Shown here in pieces: positions 36,809 through 46,455 of a stretch of DNA of 64,000 bases. Within the stretch, counting starts at the first letter, position 1, and each line of letters begins with the position of its first letter. The notes under the pieces are model-generated. The model was not told where the DNA came from. It worked only from the letters and a program-made list of their open reading frames with translations, and did no database searches. Source of the DNA: Hirschia sp. (GTDB lineage: Bacteria > Pseudomonadota > Alphaproteobacteria > Caulobacterales > Hyphomonadaceae); NCBI GenBank assembly GCA_002709235.1, contig PAQI01000008.1:38593-102592 (forward strand), read 5' to 3'. The position numbers were made by a program, and so were the translations under genes.

Positions 36809-37060
36809 ATGAGTGATGATCTGCCGGAATTTACAGTCTCGACTCCTGAACCCGCCGCTCAGAACCTGCCGCCAGGTGCCGCACCCGGCAAGGTCCTGTC
36901 GCAGGCCGCCAGGGACGCGCTGGAAGAAGCAGCCGAACGCCGCAAACGTGAGGACGAGGCCAAGAACAGCGACACACCAAAAGAATATAACGGTCCTTCC
37001 GGTGAAGAGCCCACGCGGTTCGGGGATTGGGAGCGCAAGGGAATAACCTATGATTTCTAG
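36809..37060 (+). CDS. DUF1674 protein, SDHAF4-like succinate dehydrogenase assembly factor
   Basis: This 83-residue protein ends with the DUF1674 signature RFGDWERKGITYDF. The eukaryotic counterpart Sdh8/SDHAF4 helps assemble succinate dehydrogenase, and bacterial members are presumed to act likewise. The N-terminal half is a Pro/Ala linker. The ATG at 36809 has an AGAGGAG site; the upstream TTG is not needed. It is divergent from htpX. Confidence 0.88.
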   Translation: MSDDLPEFTVSTPEPAAQNLPPGAAPGKVLSQAARDALEEAAERRKREDEAKNSDTPKEYNGPSGEEPTRFGDWERKGITYDF

Positions 37061-37275
37061 GGTCTGTGGCCATTTCCCGAGTATGTTTGGTTAAATTTCC
37101 CGTTATCGGTGATGCTCGGTTGGATCGATATCGCGCCTGCCGGGAAACTTCAGGCGGTACGCTGGTGGCGGTGTGCGATTGGCGTCATTCTTGCGTCTGG
37201 TCAGGCAAAGATCTGCCCGGATACCGTCCAATGCCCGGCACCGGGTGAAGCCAGTTGGCGAAAAGGAAGACTATA
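37061..37275. other. Intergenic stretch, no gene supported
   Basis: The 215-base gap between DUF1674 and the secreted Cys/His protein holds a weak 60-residue frame with no ribosome site or family likeness. It probably carries only the downstream gene's promoter. Confidence 0.5.
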
Positions 37276-37869
37276 ATGCGCAAGGCAATTCTCGCAGCCA
37301 TGCTCCTGGTGATCCCGGCGGGTGCTGCATTCGCGGACGGCGTTAACAAACCCGCAGCGACCACGCCTCCACCGCCACCATTGCAGGTTCCCCAGCAAGG
37401 CGCTGTGCATCATGGCTCCAACATGTATGCAGGCGAAACCTATGAAGGCATGCCTGTCGCGACACAGGAATGTGGAGCTCTCAACGGTCACGGGACGGTT
37501 TCATGCAATGGCAGCTATGTCGTGACCGGCCATGTGATCCGTAGCGAGACAATGCCTGCTTATGTCGAGACCGTGCACCCTGTCATTCTGGAACACGGCA
37601 CCTGGACAGGCGCAACAGCCCCCGTGGCTCCCGTCGCACCACATGCACCGCGTCCTCAGGAACACAGCTGTTCAGCTGGCTATTGCGACCATCGCCATGA
37701 GACGTCCGGCGTCACGCTGAATGGCGATTTCAATGGCGGCGTCGGTCACAATGTGCCGACATATTGGTATGGTGGTGGCCGCACAGTGATCGCCAGCTCC
37801 GGTGGCAGACGCTCGACTAGTGTCACGTCTCACCGCTCTTTCAGCGCCGGAAGTCGTTGCGGCGGCTGA
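37276..37869 (+). CDS. Secreted Cys/His-containing protein, unknown
   Basis: The 197-residue protein has a signal peptide (cleavage expected after AFA, about residue 20), a Pro-rich stretch, and a C-terminal half with Cys and His clusters (CSAGYCDHRHE) and a final Gly/Ser/Arg-rich tail. The ATG at 37276 has an AAGGAAG ribosome site seven bases upstream. No family is recognised. The CxxxxCxHxH cluster might bind metal, which is inference only. Confidence 0.7.
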   Translation: MRKAILAAMLLVIPAGAAFADGVNKPAATTPPPPPLQVPQQGAVHHGSNMYAGETYEGMPVATQECGALNGHGTVSCNGSYVVTGHVIRSETMPAYVETVHPVILEHGTWTGATAPVAPVAPHAPRPQEHSCSAGYCDHRHETSGVTLNGDFNGGVGHNVPTYWYGGGRTVIASSGGRRSTSVTSHRSFSAGSRCGG

Positions 37870-37897
37870 TCTGCTTCGCATCTAAACTGATTAAGGT

Positions 37898-38722
37898 TCA
37901 GCGGCCGTCCTTACCCAGGGCGGCCGATCTTTTTTTCATGATCCCAAATGCCATGTTCTCCGGCAGCAGACGTGCGGCTGACCACATCAGACGATTGTAA
38001 CGCCCGGTGACATGCATGGCCTTGTTGGCTTCACTGGCTGTCCAGCTTTCAAGGGCGACAGCTTCTGCGCTTTGCCACATCCATCCCGGCAGCTTGCTGA
38101 CCTTGGGACGCTGGCCGTTCACATCGTGAAATTCCGAATAGGTCATGCCGGGGCAAACCGCCGTGACATGCACGCCCGATCCATCATTTTCTGCGTTCAG
38201 CGATTGGGAAAACCGCACCAGCCCGGCTTTCACCGCTGCATAGAGCGTGTGGCCAGATGCAGGTGGTGCAAGACCGGCAATCGAGGCGATATTGACGATT
38301 CGGCCAAATCCGCGAGCGCGCATCCCGGGCAATACGCGATGGGTCATCTCGCAGGGTGTGGTGAGCATGAGTTGCAGGAAAGCGGCCTGATCGGTCCAAT
38401 CGGTCTCGTGATAGCGTTTGGCAATTCCATATCCGGCATTGTTGACCAGTATATCCACCGGCCCGCAGGCATTCTCGACCATATCCATGATCTCGCCAGG
38501 CGCGTCGGGCACTGAAAGGTCACAGGCAAAGGCGTAGGCAGACATGCCAAATTGCGCCGAAAGCTCCGCAGCCAGCTTGGTGATACGATCCTCGCGTCTC
38601 GCCACAAGCGCCAGATTAAAGCCCTTTGACGCGTATAGCCGGGCGATGGAGGTACCAATGCCAGCGGACGCGCCGGTAATCAGCGCCAGACGGGGGGAGG
38701 GTGAGATGTCTGTCATATCCAT
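37898..38722 (-). CDS. Short-chain dehydrogenase/reductase
   Basis: This 274-residue SDR has the cofactor motif TGASAGIG, the NNAGYG motif, the catalytic Ser of NIASIAG and the YAAVK catalytic Tyr-Lys pair. Substrate is not predictable. Either the ATG at 38722 or the one at 38716 could start translation. It is divergent from a small membrane protein gene. Confidence 0.93.
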   Translation of the reverse strand: MDMTDISPSPRLALITGASAGIGTSIARLYASKGFNLALVARREDRITKLAAELSAQFGMSAYAFACDLSVPDAPGEIMDMVENACGPVDILVNNAGYGIAKRYHETDWTDQAAFLQLMLTTPCEMTHRVLPGMRARGFGRIVNIASIAGLAPPASGHTLYAAVKAGLVRFSQSLNAENDGSGVHVTAVCPGMTYSEFHDVNGQRPKVSKLPGWMWQSAEAVALESWTASEANKAMHVTGRYNRLMWSAARLLPENMAFGIMKKRSAALGKDGR

Positions 38723-38805
38723 CCGAATCGGTAAGACGAAGCGTGATTTGTCACAAGGCCATGATATGCGCTAGATTCCCCAATCAGTAGAATTGGAGGC
38801 GATAG

Positions 38806-38967
38806 ATGCGCCTGTTTGTTTTTGTCGGATTGTTTGCGGTTCTTGTGGGTGGATTATGGGGTGTCTCCCTGCTGCTCGAGCCAGAAGGCACAACGCCGCC
38901 ATCGGCAGACACGGGAACGCAGAGCGTCGAGCTTGGGCGCGGACCGCCGGGCAAGCACCCTTTCTGA
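38806..38967 (+). CDS. Small membrane protein (53 residues), unknown
   Basis: A 53-residue frame with an N-terminal hydrophobic helix (residues 3-24) and a polar Pro/Thr-rich tail ending GPPGKHPF. The ATG at 38806 is preceded by a strong TTGGAGG ribosome site seven bases upstream, which supports it being real. No family is recognised. It sits between divergent SDR and convergent formyltransferase genes. Confidence 0.6.
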   Translation: MRLFVFVGLFAVLVGGLWGVSLLLEPEGTTPPSADTGTQSVELGRGPPGKHPF

Positions 38968-38973
38968 TACCCA

Positions 38974-39831
38974 TCACCAGACGCCGCGCGTGATGCCTGT
39001 CCAGAGATAACCACCCAGCGTGGGCGCGAAATATTGTTTCGATGGCAGGTCCACCTTGTGCGGCTTGAGATCCCCGCTGAGGGCATCCTTCATCGCCTGC
39101 ACCACGATCTGCCGGCTGCCTGATGCCATGCGCCAGAGATAGGTGTGGAAATTGTCCTCCGGCCGGATTTCCACACGAGACTGGTAAAGCACATCACCTG
39201 TGTCCACGCCCTGATCAACAAGATGCACGGTTGCGCCGAAATGTTCAGGCTCGCCATTCGCCAGTGCGAAATAGCCGCCATACATGCCGCGATAGGCGGG
39301 GTTGATGCCAGAGTGGTAATTGATGATCGGCGCTTGCACACTCGCCAGCGTGGCCTTGGAAATCATCCGCGTGGACACAACGAACACGGCTTTCGGCGCG
39401 AGACGTTCCAGTTCAGAGCGACAGACATCTGAATTGACCGACGGCACAGTGATGATGTCGGCAGTATTTTGGGGCTCGGCTTCCAGCCTGTCATCGGCAA
39501 TCATGCGGTCGATGATCTCGTCCGTACCGCGCTTGGTCAGCTTCAGCGGAATGCGCGCCGCCTGCATGCTGGCTACCTTGAGCGGACCGAGCAGGCGCAA
39601 GCGCCGTTTCCAGAAAACCGATGAGGGCTCTGGATCTTCCTGAATGATGGGAAAGTCACCGAATTCCTGCCGCAAGGCATTGATCATGATCCAGGCATGC
39701 GGCCCGCCGGAAGTCAGTGCCACCAGACCATTGCCGGAACCATCAGCGCTGGAAGGCGAGGTTTCGATCACCATAATTTCAATCCCAAAATCTACAGACC
39801 GCACGAAATGGAGTGTTTCGGGCGACTGCAT
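38974..39831 (-). CDS. Formyltransferase-fold protein (PF00551-like)
   Basis: The 285-residue protein has the formyltransferase active-site arrangement: NYHSGINPAYRG (His) and the later Asp in DQGVDTGDVL, as in GART and methionyl-tRNA formyltransferase. The N-terminal 55 residues are less similar and an in-frame ATG at 39774 would shorten it by 19 residues. The substrate is unknown; related proteins act on sugar nucleotides such as UDP-4-amino-4-deoxyarabinose. It is not the housekeeping fmt because the C-terminal tRNA-binding domain is absent. Confidence 0.8.
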   Translation of the reverse strand: MQSPETLHFVRSVDFGIEIMVIETSPSSADGSGNGLVALTSGGPHAWIMINALRQEFGDFPIIQEDPEPSSVFWKRRLRLLGPLKVASMQAARIPLKLTKRGTDEIIDRMIADDRLEAEPQNTADIITVPSVNSDVCRSELERLAPKAVFVVSTRMISKATLASVQAPIINYHSGINPAYRGMYGGYFALANGEPEHFGATVHLVDQGVDTGDVLYQSRVEIRPEDNFHTYLWRMASGSRQIVVQAMKDALSGDLKPHKVDLPSKQYFAPTLGGYLWTGITRGVW

Positions 39832-39948
39832 TGACTCGTCCCCAAACCAGGCAATGCACTTTATCGGAGATTACATTAAATGAATGTTTGCAAGCTTAAA
39901 CACGCCATGCGCGAAGCTGATCGCTGGTTTGATGTTCGATCAGGCGAG

Positions 39949-41007
39949 CTAGATGCCGCCTTGAGTGATGGAAAAGCGGCGACGTGATCCCAGCATCTTC
40001 TGGCAATCGGAAATCGCCTGGGCGGCACTCTCGGCCAGTTTGAAACGGGGCTCAGTGCGTAAGGCTTCAAGCGCATCCGTCAGATGGCCGATGGATTCCT
40101 GCAACAGGATCGGATCGAAACTGCGTTCACAGCGCAGTTTCAGCGCGCGGCCGAGATTGATCTTTGCCGTGACCCAGCGATCTGGCGTCTTGGAACGATC
40201 AAGTCGCTCCAGCGATGTACGCATGATGTCGACCGAGCGTTCCTTCCATCCATCCACATCAGACAGCGCAAGCTGTAGCGCGCCGGCCGTATAGTCATCC
40301 AGCACATCAGCGGCCAGCACCGGGTCCATGTCCGGTTGCTGTGTGAGGATCTTCTCAAGCGTTTCAACAACCGGCATCAGCCGATCTGCACGAAAGTCAG
40401 ACGGGCGTCCGAGGGCGGGGCGAAGCGCGCGCGCAGAGCCATAGGCAAGCGCCATGGAAAGGGTGGAGTTCCAGTCAGCCTTGCGTTTGGGCAGGGTAAA
40501 GACCTTGTGTTCTGCAATATGGCGGTCAGAGGCTTCCATGCGGCGAACAATATGCGCTTCGATTGGTTTCCCGCGTCGTCCTTCGCCCCACATGACAAGA
40601 TCCGCGCCGGTCATTTTCAGCAGTGAACGCGCTTCAGTGAGATTTGAAACCTTGGCAGGAAACTCGATCACATCAAACGGGCCACCAAACATGAACCGTT
40701 TCACATGAGTACGGGCCGTCTGGCTGAGAAATTCGCTTGCCGAATTGCCACGGGATCCACGTCCGCGCGCAATCAACAGGCGCGCACCGACATCCGATCC
40801 GCGACGGACTTCCGATGCCGTGCCTGCAAGATGTGCCGCGCTCGCGATTTTCCACATTCCGATCAAAAGGAAGATCAGGCCGGTAAACAGCGCAGCCGCC
40901 GTCACGACAAGGCCAAAGCCTGCCAGTTCGGGATGGCTATGCAGCTGGGTTTCAATGAAACGCCAGACGTCTTCCATGTTCAGGGGGTCGCCGATATTCG
41001 TGTCCAT
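39949..41007 (-). CDS. Membrane-anchored protein with helical-repeat region, unknown
   Basis: The 352-residue protein has one membrane span (about 29-54), a basic segment, then a cytoplasmic-like domain with GADLVMWGEGRRG and a C-terminal region of TPR-like helices (about 225-340). No known family or catalytic motif is seen. It faces away from the alpha/beta hydrolase gene across a 334-base gap. Confidence 0.65.
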   Translation of the reverse strand: MDTNIGDPLNMEDVWRFIETQLHSHPELAGFGLVVTAAALFTGLIFLLIGMWKIASAAHLAGTASEVRRGSDVGARLLIARGRGSRGNSASEFLSQTARTHVKRFMFGGPFDVIEFPAKVSNLTEARSLLKMTGADLVMWGEGRRGKPIEAHIVRRMEASDRHIAEHKVFTLPKRKADWNSTLSMALAYGSARALRPALGRPSDFRADRLMPVVETLEKILTQQPDMDPVLAADVLDDYTAGALQLALSDVDGWKERSVDIMRTSLERLDRSKTPDRWVTAKINLGRALKLRCERSFDPILLQESIGHLTDALEALRTEPRFKLAESAAQAISDCQKMLGSRRRFSITQGGI

Positions 41008-41341
41008 GCTCGTAATCTGGAGACGCTGTTACTAGAGGAGCGTCAGACTTATCCCTGTTCTGGGTGACGATGCAACGCGGATCGGCACCTGTGGAGTGTG
41101 AAGCCTGGTTCGCCCAGTCGATTGAATCTTCACCATAGAGTATGTCGTTTCTGGCGAACTGGCGATGTTTATTTTGCGTCCGCAATGTTTTGTCGAGCCT
41201 GAATCATCAGTTAAAAACATTGCAAATATTTAAAATAGAGCAGGATTTATCCACCTGTGCTCCGCTTTGGCCTATAAATGGGCCTGACCGTCAGAATTCT
41301 TTGGGACGCATCGGCGAGTTTTCGCCATTGGGGAGGAAGGC
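41008..41341. other. 334-base divergent intergenic region
   Basis: Region between the membrane-anchored unknown and the hydrolase, probably holding both promoters. It has an AT-rich stretch (about 41210-41240) and a DnaA-box-like TTATCCACC at 41247-41255. No tRNA, small RNA or coding frame with a ribosome site is evident. Confidence 0.5.
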
Positions 41342-42241
41342 ATGTCGCGCAAGAAGATTGCGATTGCTGTGGTTCATGGCATCGGAACCTATGATTACGA
41401 TCTGGAAGGCGATTCATCCGCATTGGCGTTTTCGTCAAAGCTGAGACAACGCATCGAGCGCTCTTTCCCGGTGAGGGGACGCTATCCACGACAGTCCCAT
41501 TTTCGTGATGAGATCGCCTGGCGCGAAGTGCGCTATGCCCACATCTTTCAGGATGTTCAGTCTGACTTCCTGACAGCTGTTGAGCCTGCCGTGAAAAAAA
41601 GCACGGCGCGGGCTCTGGTGGTGCAGAATATCGGAGATGCAGCCGCCTATCGCCCGGACCGGGGGGATGATCCGGGAGAGCCGCGCACTTATGAACGCGT
41701 GCACAAATGCATGGCCGCAACGCTGAAATCACTCGAGGAAGAGGTTGAGCCCGGTGCGCCGTTGATCATATTGGCGCATTCACTCGGTGGACATGTCACT
41801 TCCAACTATCTGTGGGATATGCAGCGGGCAGGAGCTACGCTTGCGGGTGAGCCCGTCAGCGATTTCCAGCGTGGCAAGACATTGTGTTCGCTGATCACCT
41901 TTGGCTGCAATATTCCACTATTCCTGTTCGGCCTTCCGCGGGAAAAAGTACGGTCACTGAAATTTCCCGGTGAACATTGTCCGGCTCGCTATCTGGACAA
42001 GGCGTGGTGGCTCAATTTCTATGATCGCGATGATCCGCTGGGTTACCCACTGGGCGATTGGGGCCATGATTATGAACAGATGCGCCGGGAGGGGGCGCTG
42101 GAGGATCATCGGGTCAATGTCGGCAATCTGTTCCAGCGCTGGAACCTGCTCTCACATAATGGCTACTGGACCGGCCGCGATTTCTATCGTGCCGCCACTT
42201 CCCGCATCCGCCGCGTCATGGAGGCGGCGGACGGGGCGTGA
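41342..42241 (+). CDS. Alpha/beta-hydrolase-like protein
   Basis: The 299-residue protein begins with the oxyanion-type HGIG motif (residues 14-17) and has the nucleophile elbow AHSLGG. A large internal insertion and the YxxDxDPLGYPLGDWG and SHNGYW segments are unlike standard esterases, so the fold is likely and the substrate unknown. The ATG at 41342 has a GGGGAGGAAGG ribosome site. It is convergent with the LamG-like gene. Confidence 0.75.
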   Translation: MSRKKIAIAVVHGIGTYDYDLEGDSSALAFSSKLRQRIERSFPVRGRYPRQSHFRDEIAWREVRYAHIFQDVQSDFLTAVEPAVKKSTARALVVQNIGDAAAYRPDRGDDPGEPRTYERVHKCMAATLKSLEEEVEPGAPLIILAHSLGGHVTSNYLWDMQRAGATLAGEPVSDFQRGKTLCSLITFGCNIPLFLFGLPREKVRSLKFPGEHCPARYLDKAWWLNFYDRDDPLGYPLGDWGHDYEQMRREGALEDHRVNVGNLFQRWNLLSHNGYWTGRDFYRAATSRIRRVMEAADGA

Positions 42242-42250
42242 CGGGCATGA

Positions 42251-42916
42251 TCATCGTTTGATCGAAAAATCGGTGAATTCGAACTGGCCGGTGCCCCAGG
42301 CGGCAATGCCGACGGCACCCTTGCCGGTGAAGTCATTTTCGATGCCACCCGTGCTGCTACCATTCAGTGCGATATCGATATAGCTGCCTTTTTCGGTGAT
42401 GGTCAGCGTATTGAACTCACCAGAGCGAACACTGCCAGACGTTGACATCATCATGTTCATACCGGTCTCGTCACGTCGATAGAGCGAGAGGGTGTCCTGA
42501 TTGATGCATAGCAGGAAATAGTTCCCGGTCGCTGCATCATAGCCATAGAGAAGCCCTGCCTCGCCACCGATCTTACCTTCGGGCACAGCCCGGATCTGTA
42601 CTGAAATCTTGCGTTTGCCAGCATCGGCAGGATCATTGCTCGCGTAGAAATAACGAAGCGCGTCTGAATCGGTTCTGTTGCGCATGCCAAAGCCTTCGGG
42701 GCCATTATAGCTTTCCCAGACGCCATCCTGTCCGGTGGCGGGCAGGAATTCAGACACGGGCCCCATCGGGCCTTGTTGTGCAGCGGTCTGCGCGACCGGC
42801 ATTTCCAGATTGCGCGGAGCCTGCATCTGCGCGCTGGCTGTTCCGATGGCGAGCATGGCGACTGCGCCAGCGATCATGCTGGTGCCAAGTCTTCGTAGGT
42901 TAAACGTCTTCAACAT
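42251..42916 (-). CDS. Exported LamG/jelly-roll-like protein, unknown
   Basis: This 221-residue protein has a signal peptide (cleavage expected after ASA, about residue 29), a Gln/Pro-rich stretch, and a C-terminal beta-sandwich with GYDAATGNYFLL, FNTLTITEKGSYIDIALNG and GIAAWGTGQFEFTDF, typical of concanavalin-like LamG or DUF1080 domains. A sugar-binding role is plausible but not shown. The ATG at 42916 follows an AGGAG site; the frame opens further upstream. It is convergent with the hydrolase gene. Confidence 0.7.
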   Translation of the reverse strand: MLKTFNLRRLGTSMIAGAVAMLAIGTASAQMQAPRNLEMPVAQTAAQQGPMGPVSEFLPATGQDGVWESYNGPEGFGMRNRTDSDALRYFYASNDPADAGKRKISVQIRAVPEGKIGGEAGLLYGYDAATGNYFLLCINQDTLSLYRRDETGMNMMMSTSGSVRSGEFNTLTITEKGSYIDIALNGSSTGGIENDFTGKGAVGIAAWGTGQFEFTDFSIKR

Positions 42917-43104
42917 GGGATATCTCCTGTCATCCATATGCGGCCAGCTGCGGCCCTGATGACAGGAATAGCGCCAGGATGGGTGCAGGACTGTGAGGGG
43001 GCTCACAGGCTGATTTCTTTAAGGGCTAACCAGTTGCGTGAATTGTGTTGCACCAGCAATCAGCCTCGGCCACCATCACCCCTCATGCATTCGGGAGGAC
43101 GGAC

Positions 43105-43968
43105 ATGACAAGACACGGTTTGCTGGCATTGGTGGTTCTGGCGTTCGCGGCCCCCATGGCGATTGCGCAGGAAAGCGGGCTGGTCTTTACCCAGCCCTAC
43201 TGGACGCAAAAACCCGTCATCGAGGCGCAAGGCCGGTCGCAGGTGGAACTGGCCCCCAATCGTGCAACGTTCAGCGTAAGCTTTGTCGAGACCGACAAGC
43301 AGGCAGACGATGCCATGTCGCTGGCGGTGGAAAAGGCCCGTATCGCCTATGACGCCATCAAGGCGGTCGCCGGTGACAAGGCGCTGGTGTCGACCTCCGT
43401 CAATGTCGAGGCCTATTACGAACAATATCGCGACAAGGATGGCGACTATTACGAGAATGAGCGTCCGGACAAGGTGAAGGGCTATGAAGCCACCGCCTTG
43501 CTCAATGTGCAGGTCAAGGATGTTGCCGTGGCCGGAACAGCGCGCGCCGCCGCATTGGCGCTCGGTCCGCAAAGCAGCGACACGCTCAATGTCTATCTGG
43601 AACCCACCGCCGAGGTGATGCGCCTGGCCTTTGAATCTGCCGTCGAGGATGGCGCGGCACGGGCAAAAGCCAGCGCCAAGGCAGCCGGCATGACGCTTGG
43701 CAGCCTGCTTGTCCTGCAGGAAGGGTCCGGGCCCTGCCTTGGATCATGGTCGACATCCGCAGGCATGGATAATCGCTATTATTCCGCTGCAGCGCCTGCA
43801 CCGATGGCAGAAATGATGCGTGATTCAGTCGTGGTGACGGGCAGCAAGCGCGACGGGAGCACGGTCACGATCACCCAGGCCGATATCGACGCGCTCAACC
43901 TGCCGTCAGACCTGCCGCCCCAGACCATGAGCGCATCGGTGTGCATGGTCTATGCAGTGGGGGAGTGA
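43105..43968 (+). CDS. SIMPL (DUF541) periplasmic protein
   Basis: The 287-residue protein has a signal peptide (cleavage expected after AIA, about residue 18) and a SIMPL domain (PF04402) with QAPVIEAQGRSQVELAPNRATFS-type start and repeated alpha-beta units. The family is linked to oxidative stress and outer membrane interaction, with function unclear. Residues 255-280 include a PLSD-type loop. The ATG at 43105 has a CGGGAGG site. It overlaps the convergent thioesterase gene by 19 bases. Confidence 0.85.
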   Translation: MTRHGLLALVVLAFAAPMAIAQESGLVFTQPYWTQKPVIEAQGRSQVELAPNRATFSVSFVETDKQADDAMSLAVEKARIAYDAIKAVAGDKALVSTSVNVEAYYEQYRDKDGDYYENERPDKVKGYEATALLNVQVKDVAVAGTARAAALALGPQSSDTLNVYLEPTAEVMRLAFESAVEDGAARAKASAKAAGMTLGSLLVLQEGSGPCLGSWSTSAGMDNRYYSAAAPAPMAEMMRDSVVVTGSKRDGSTVTITQADIDALNLPSDLPPQTMSASVCMVYAVGE

Positions 43969-44405
43969 GGGGTCACTGACGAAGGCTGCGGCACAACAAA
44001 TGTCACGGTTGCCTGGCTTGAGGGCTTGTCGGCACCCAGCGGGGTGAGCGTCACATCCGCAACGCTGGACATGCGGCCGCTTTTGAGCAACCGCCCCTCG
44101 GCGACGAGGATATCCGCCTGACAGGCGCGCAGGAAATGGATGTTGAGATTGCTGGTCACGATGTCGGGAACATAACCGATCCGGGTCCAGACAGCGAAAA
44201 GTCCACCCACATCCGCCATCGCCATCTGCACCGGGCCAGACACGCGGGCACCTTCTCCGACGCGCGTATCCCGGTCGCTGACCATCAGATGCAGCACGGC
44301 ACGGTCAGTCTCCAGCTCGACGACCCGGACATCCAGGTGCCGCAGGCTATGGTCATCCCGCGCAAAATGCGCAGCACCCTCTTCAAGCGTGATCCTTGAA
44401 CCCAC
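43950..44405 (-). CDS. PaaI-type hotdog-fold thioesterase
   Basis: This 151-residue protein has a hotdog fold with the PaaI/YbgC-style motif GPVQMAMADVGG around the active-site Asp. It hydrolyses acyl-CoA or a related thioester; the substrate is unknown. The start is GTG, overlapping the lepA stop by one base (TAGTG), so it is probably co-translated with lepA. Its 3' end overlaps the SIMPL gene. Confidence 0.85.
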   Translation of the reverse strand: MGSRITLEEGAAHFARDDHSLRHLDVRVVELETDRAVLHLMVSDRDTRVGEGARVSGPVQMAMADVGGLFAVWTRIGYVPDIVTSNLNIHFLRACQADILVAEGRLLKSGRMSSVADVTLTPLGADKPSSQATVTFVVPQPSSVTPHSPTA

Positions 44406-46234
44406 TAATCCCCATCCATCTTCAGTGCGGCAACGAAGGCCTCCTGCGGGATTTCGACCTTGCCGAACTGGCGCATGCGTTTCTTACCGGCCTTTTGCTT
44501 GTCCAGTAGCTTGCGTTTCCGGCTGGCGTCGCCGCCATAACATTTGGCGGTCACATCCTTGCGCATGGCAGAAATCGTTTCGCGGGCGATGACCTTGCCG
44601 CCAATCGCCGCCTGGATCGGGATCTTGAACTGGTGGCGCGGGATCAGCTCCTTGAGTTTCTCACACATGGCACGGCCCCGGCCCTCGGCGCGGGCGCGGT
44701 GAACCAGCATGGACAAGGCATCGACGGGCTCGTCATTGACGAGGATCGACATCTTCACCAGATCCTCGGCACGGTGGCCGACCAGGTGATAGTCGAAACT
44801 TGCATAGCCCTTGGAGATGGATTTCAGGCGGTCATAGAAATCGAACACCACTTCGTTGAGCGGCAGATCATATTTCACCATCGCCCGGCTGCCGACATAG
44901 GACAGCTCCTTTTGCAGGCCGCGACGTTCCTGGCAGAGCTTGAGGATACCGCCCAGATATTCATCCGGGGTCAGGATCGTGGCTTCGATCCACGGCTCGC
45001 GGATTTCCATGATCTGCATCACATCCGGCATGTCGGCGGGATTGTGCAGCTCGATGGATGTGCCATCGCGCATTTCCAGCTCATAAACCACGCTTGGTGC
45101 GGTGGCGATGAGGTCCAGATCGAACTCGCGGCTCAGGCGTTCCTGGATGATCTCCAGATGCAACAGGCCCAGAAATCCGCAGCGGAAACCAAAGCCCAAA
45201 GCGGCCGAGCTTTCCATCTCCCAGGTGAAGCTGGCATCGTTCAGGCGCAGGCGACCCATCGCAGCGCGCAGATCGTCAAAATCGGCGGCATCCACAGGGA
45301 ACAGGCCACAGAACACAACCGGCTGGACTTCCTTGAAACCGGGCAGGGCTTCTTCGCAGGGTTTCTTCTCATCGGTGATCGTGTCACCCACGGCGCAGTC
45401 AGCCACCTCCTTGATCGAGGCGATCATATAGCCAACCTCGCCCGGATAGAGCGCGTCCGCATCGACCAGTCTGCCGGGGCGGAAATAGCCCACACGGTCC
45501 AGTTCATAATGCGCGCCAGTCTTGAGCATCTGCACCTTCTGGCGCTTCTTCATGATGCCGTCGACAATCCGCACGATCACGACCACGCCCATATAGGGGT
45601 CGTAATAGGCATCCACGAGAGAGGCCTTGAGCGGCTTGTCAGGATCGCCGGTTGCGGGGGCGGGCAGGCGGGTGACGATGGCTTCGAGCACGTCTTCAAT
45701 GCCGATGCCGGTCTTGGCGGAAATCAGCACGGCGTCATGCGCCTCGATGCCGATCACATCCTCGATCTGTTCCTTGATCCGGTCTGGCTCAGCGGCGGGT
45801 AGGTCGATCTTGTTCAGCACCGGCACGATCTCGTGATCAGCATCAATGGCCTGGTAGACATTGGCCAGCGTCTGCGCTTCCACACCTTGCGCGGCGTCAA
45901 CCACAAGCAGGGATCCCTCACAGGCATTCAGGCACCGGCTGACTTCATATGTGAAGTCGACATGGCCGGGCGTGTCCATCAGGTTGAGGACATATTGCTC
46001 GCCATCCTTGGCGGTATAGTCCAGCCGCACGGTCTGGGCCTTGATGGTGATGCCGCGTTCGCGCTCGATATCCATCGAGTCGAGAACCTGTTCCTTCATC
46101 TCACGGTCGGTCAGCCCGCCGGTCACCTGGATCAGGCGGTCAGCCAGCGTCGATTTGCCGTGGTCGATATGCGCGACAATGGAAAAATTGCGGATCTTGT
46201 CACGAGGGGTCGGGGGAGTCGGTGTGTTTGCCAT
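44405..46234 (-). CDS. lepA: Elongation factor 4 (LepA)
   Basis: The 609-residue GTPase has G1 [10 protein letters not shown]3 DTPGHVDF and G4 NKIDLP, with the LepA-specific C-terminal domain rich in Lys. It binds stalled ribosomes and helps translation under stress. The ATG at 46234 gives a normal length. A thioesterase gene follows with one-base overlap. Confidence 0.97.
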   Translation of the reverse strand: MANTPTPPTPRDKIRNFSIVAHIDHGKSTLADRLIQVTGGLTDREMKEQVLDSMDIERERGITIKAQTVRLDYTAKDGEQYVLNLMDTPGHVDFTYEVSRCLNACEGSLLVVDAAQGVEAQTLANVYQAIDADHEIVPVLNKIDLPAAEPDRIKEQIEDVIGIEAHDAVLISAKTGIGIEDVLEAIVTRLPAPATGDPDKPLKASLVDAYYDPYMGVVVIVRIVDGIMKKRQKVQMLKTGAHYELDRVGYFRPGRLVDADALYPGEVGYMIASIKEVADCAVGDTITDEKKPCEEALPGFKEVQPVVFCGLFPVDAADFDDLRAAMGRLRLNDASFTWEMESSAALGFGFRCGFLGLLHLEIIQERLSREFDLDLIATAPSVVYELEMRDGTSIELHNPADMPDVMQIMEIREPWIEATILTPDEYLGGILKLCQERRGLQKELSYVGSRAMVKYDLPLNEVVFDFYDRLKSISKGYASFDYHLVGHRAEDLVKMSILVNDEPVDALSMLVHRARAEGRGRAMCEKLKELIPRHQFKIPIQAAIGGKVIARETISAMRKDVTAKCYGGDASRKRKLLDKQKAGKKRMRQFGKVEIPQEAFVAALKMDGD

Positions 46235-46366
46235 CGAAGCGATTTAGCACCGGTGTGACAGTGCGCCAACAAGGAATGATATGAGTCTCTGTGATATTGG
46301 CGGGTGCCGGAAGAGCTCGTGACCCGGCCTTTACTGCCATTGCCGATGTGAAATCGAATCAATTTC

Positions 46367-46391
46367 GGAACCTGAGAAGCCCTGTCCTGTT
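46367..46391 (+). promoter_or_regulatory. Candidate EcfG-type promoter for the DUF892 gene
   Basis: GGAAC at 46367-46371, 16-base spacer, then TGTT at 46388-46391 (one base off CGTT). It lies 65 bases before the ferritin-like gene, a class of gene known to be under general-stress control in this group. Confidence 0.5.
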
Positions 46392-46455
46392 GGTTAAAGA
46401 GAATCACGAGGGTGCCTCGTTGATCGTCATCAACTCAAAAAAAGGGAGAATTCAT

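Noticed and set aside
37066-37248. 60-residue frame between DUF1674 and the secreted protein
   Set aside because: No ribosome site, odd composition and no likeness to any family; treated as intergenic.
41247-41255. DnaA-box-like TTATCCACC in an AT-rich gap
   Set aside because: Only one near-match is present, without clustered boxes, typical origin neighbours or an AT-rich unwinding array; it does not support an origin.
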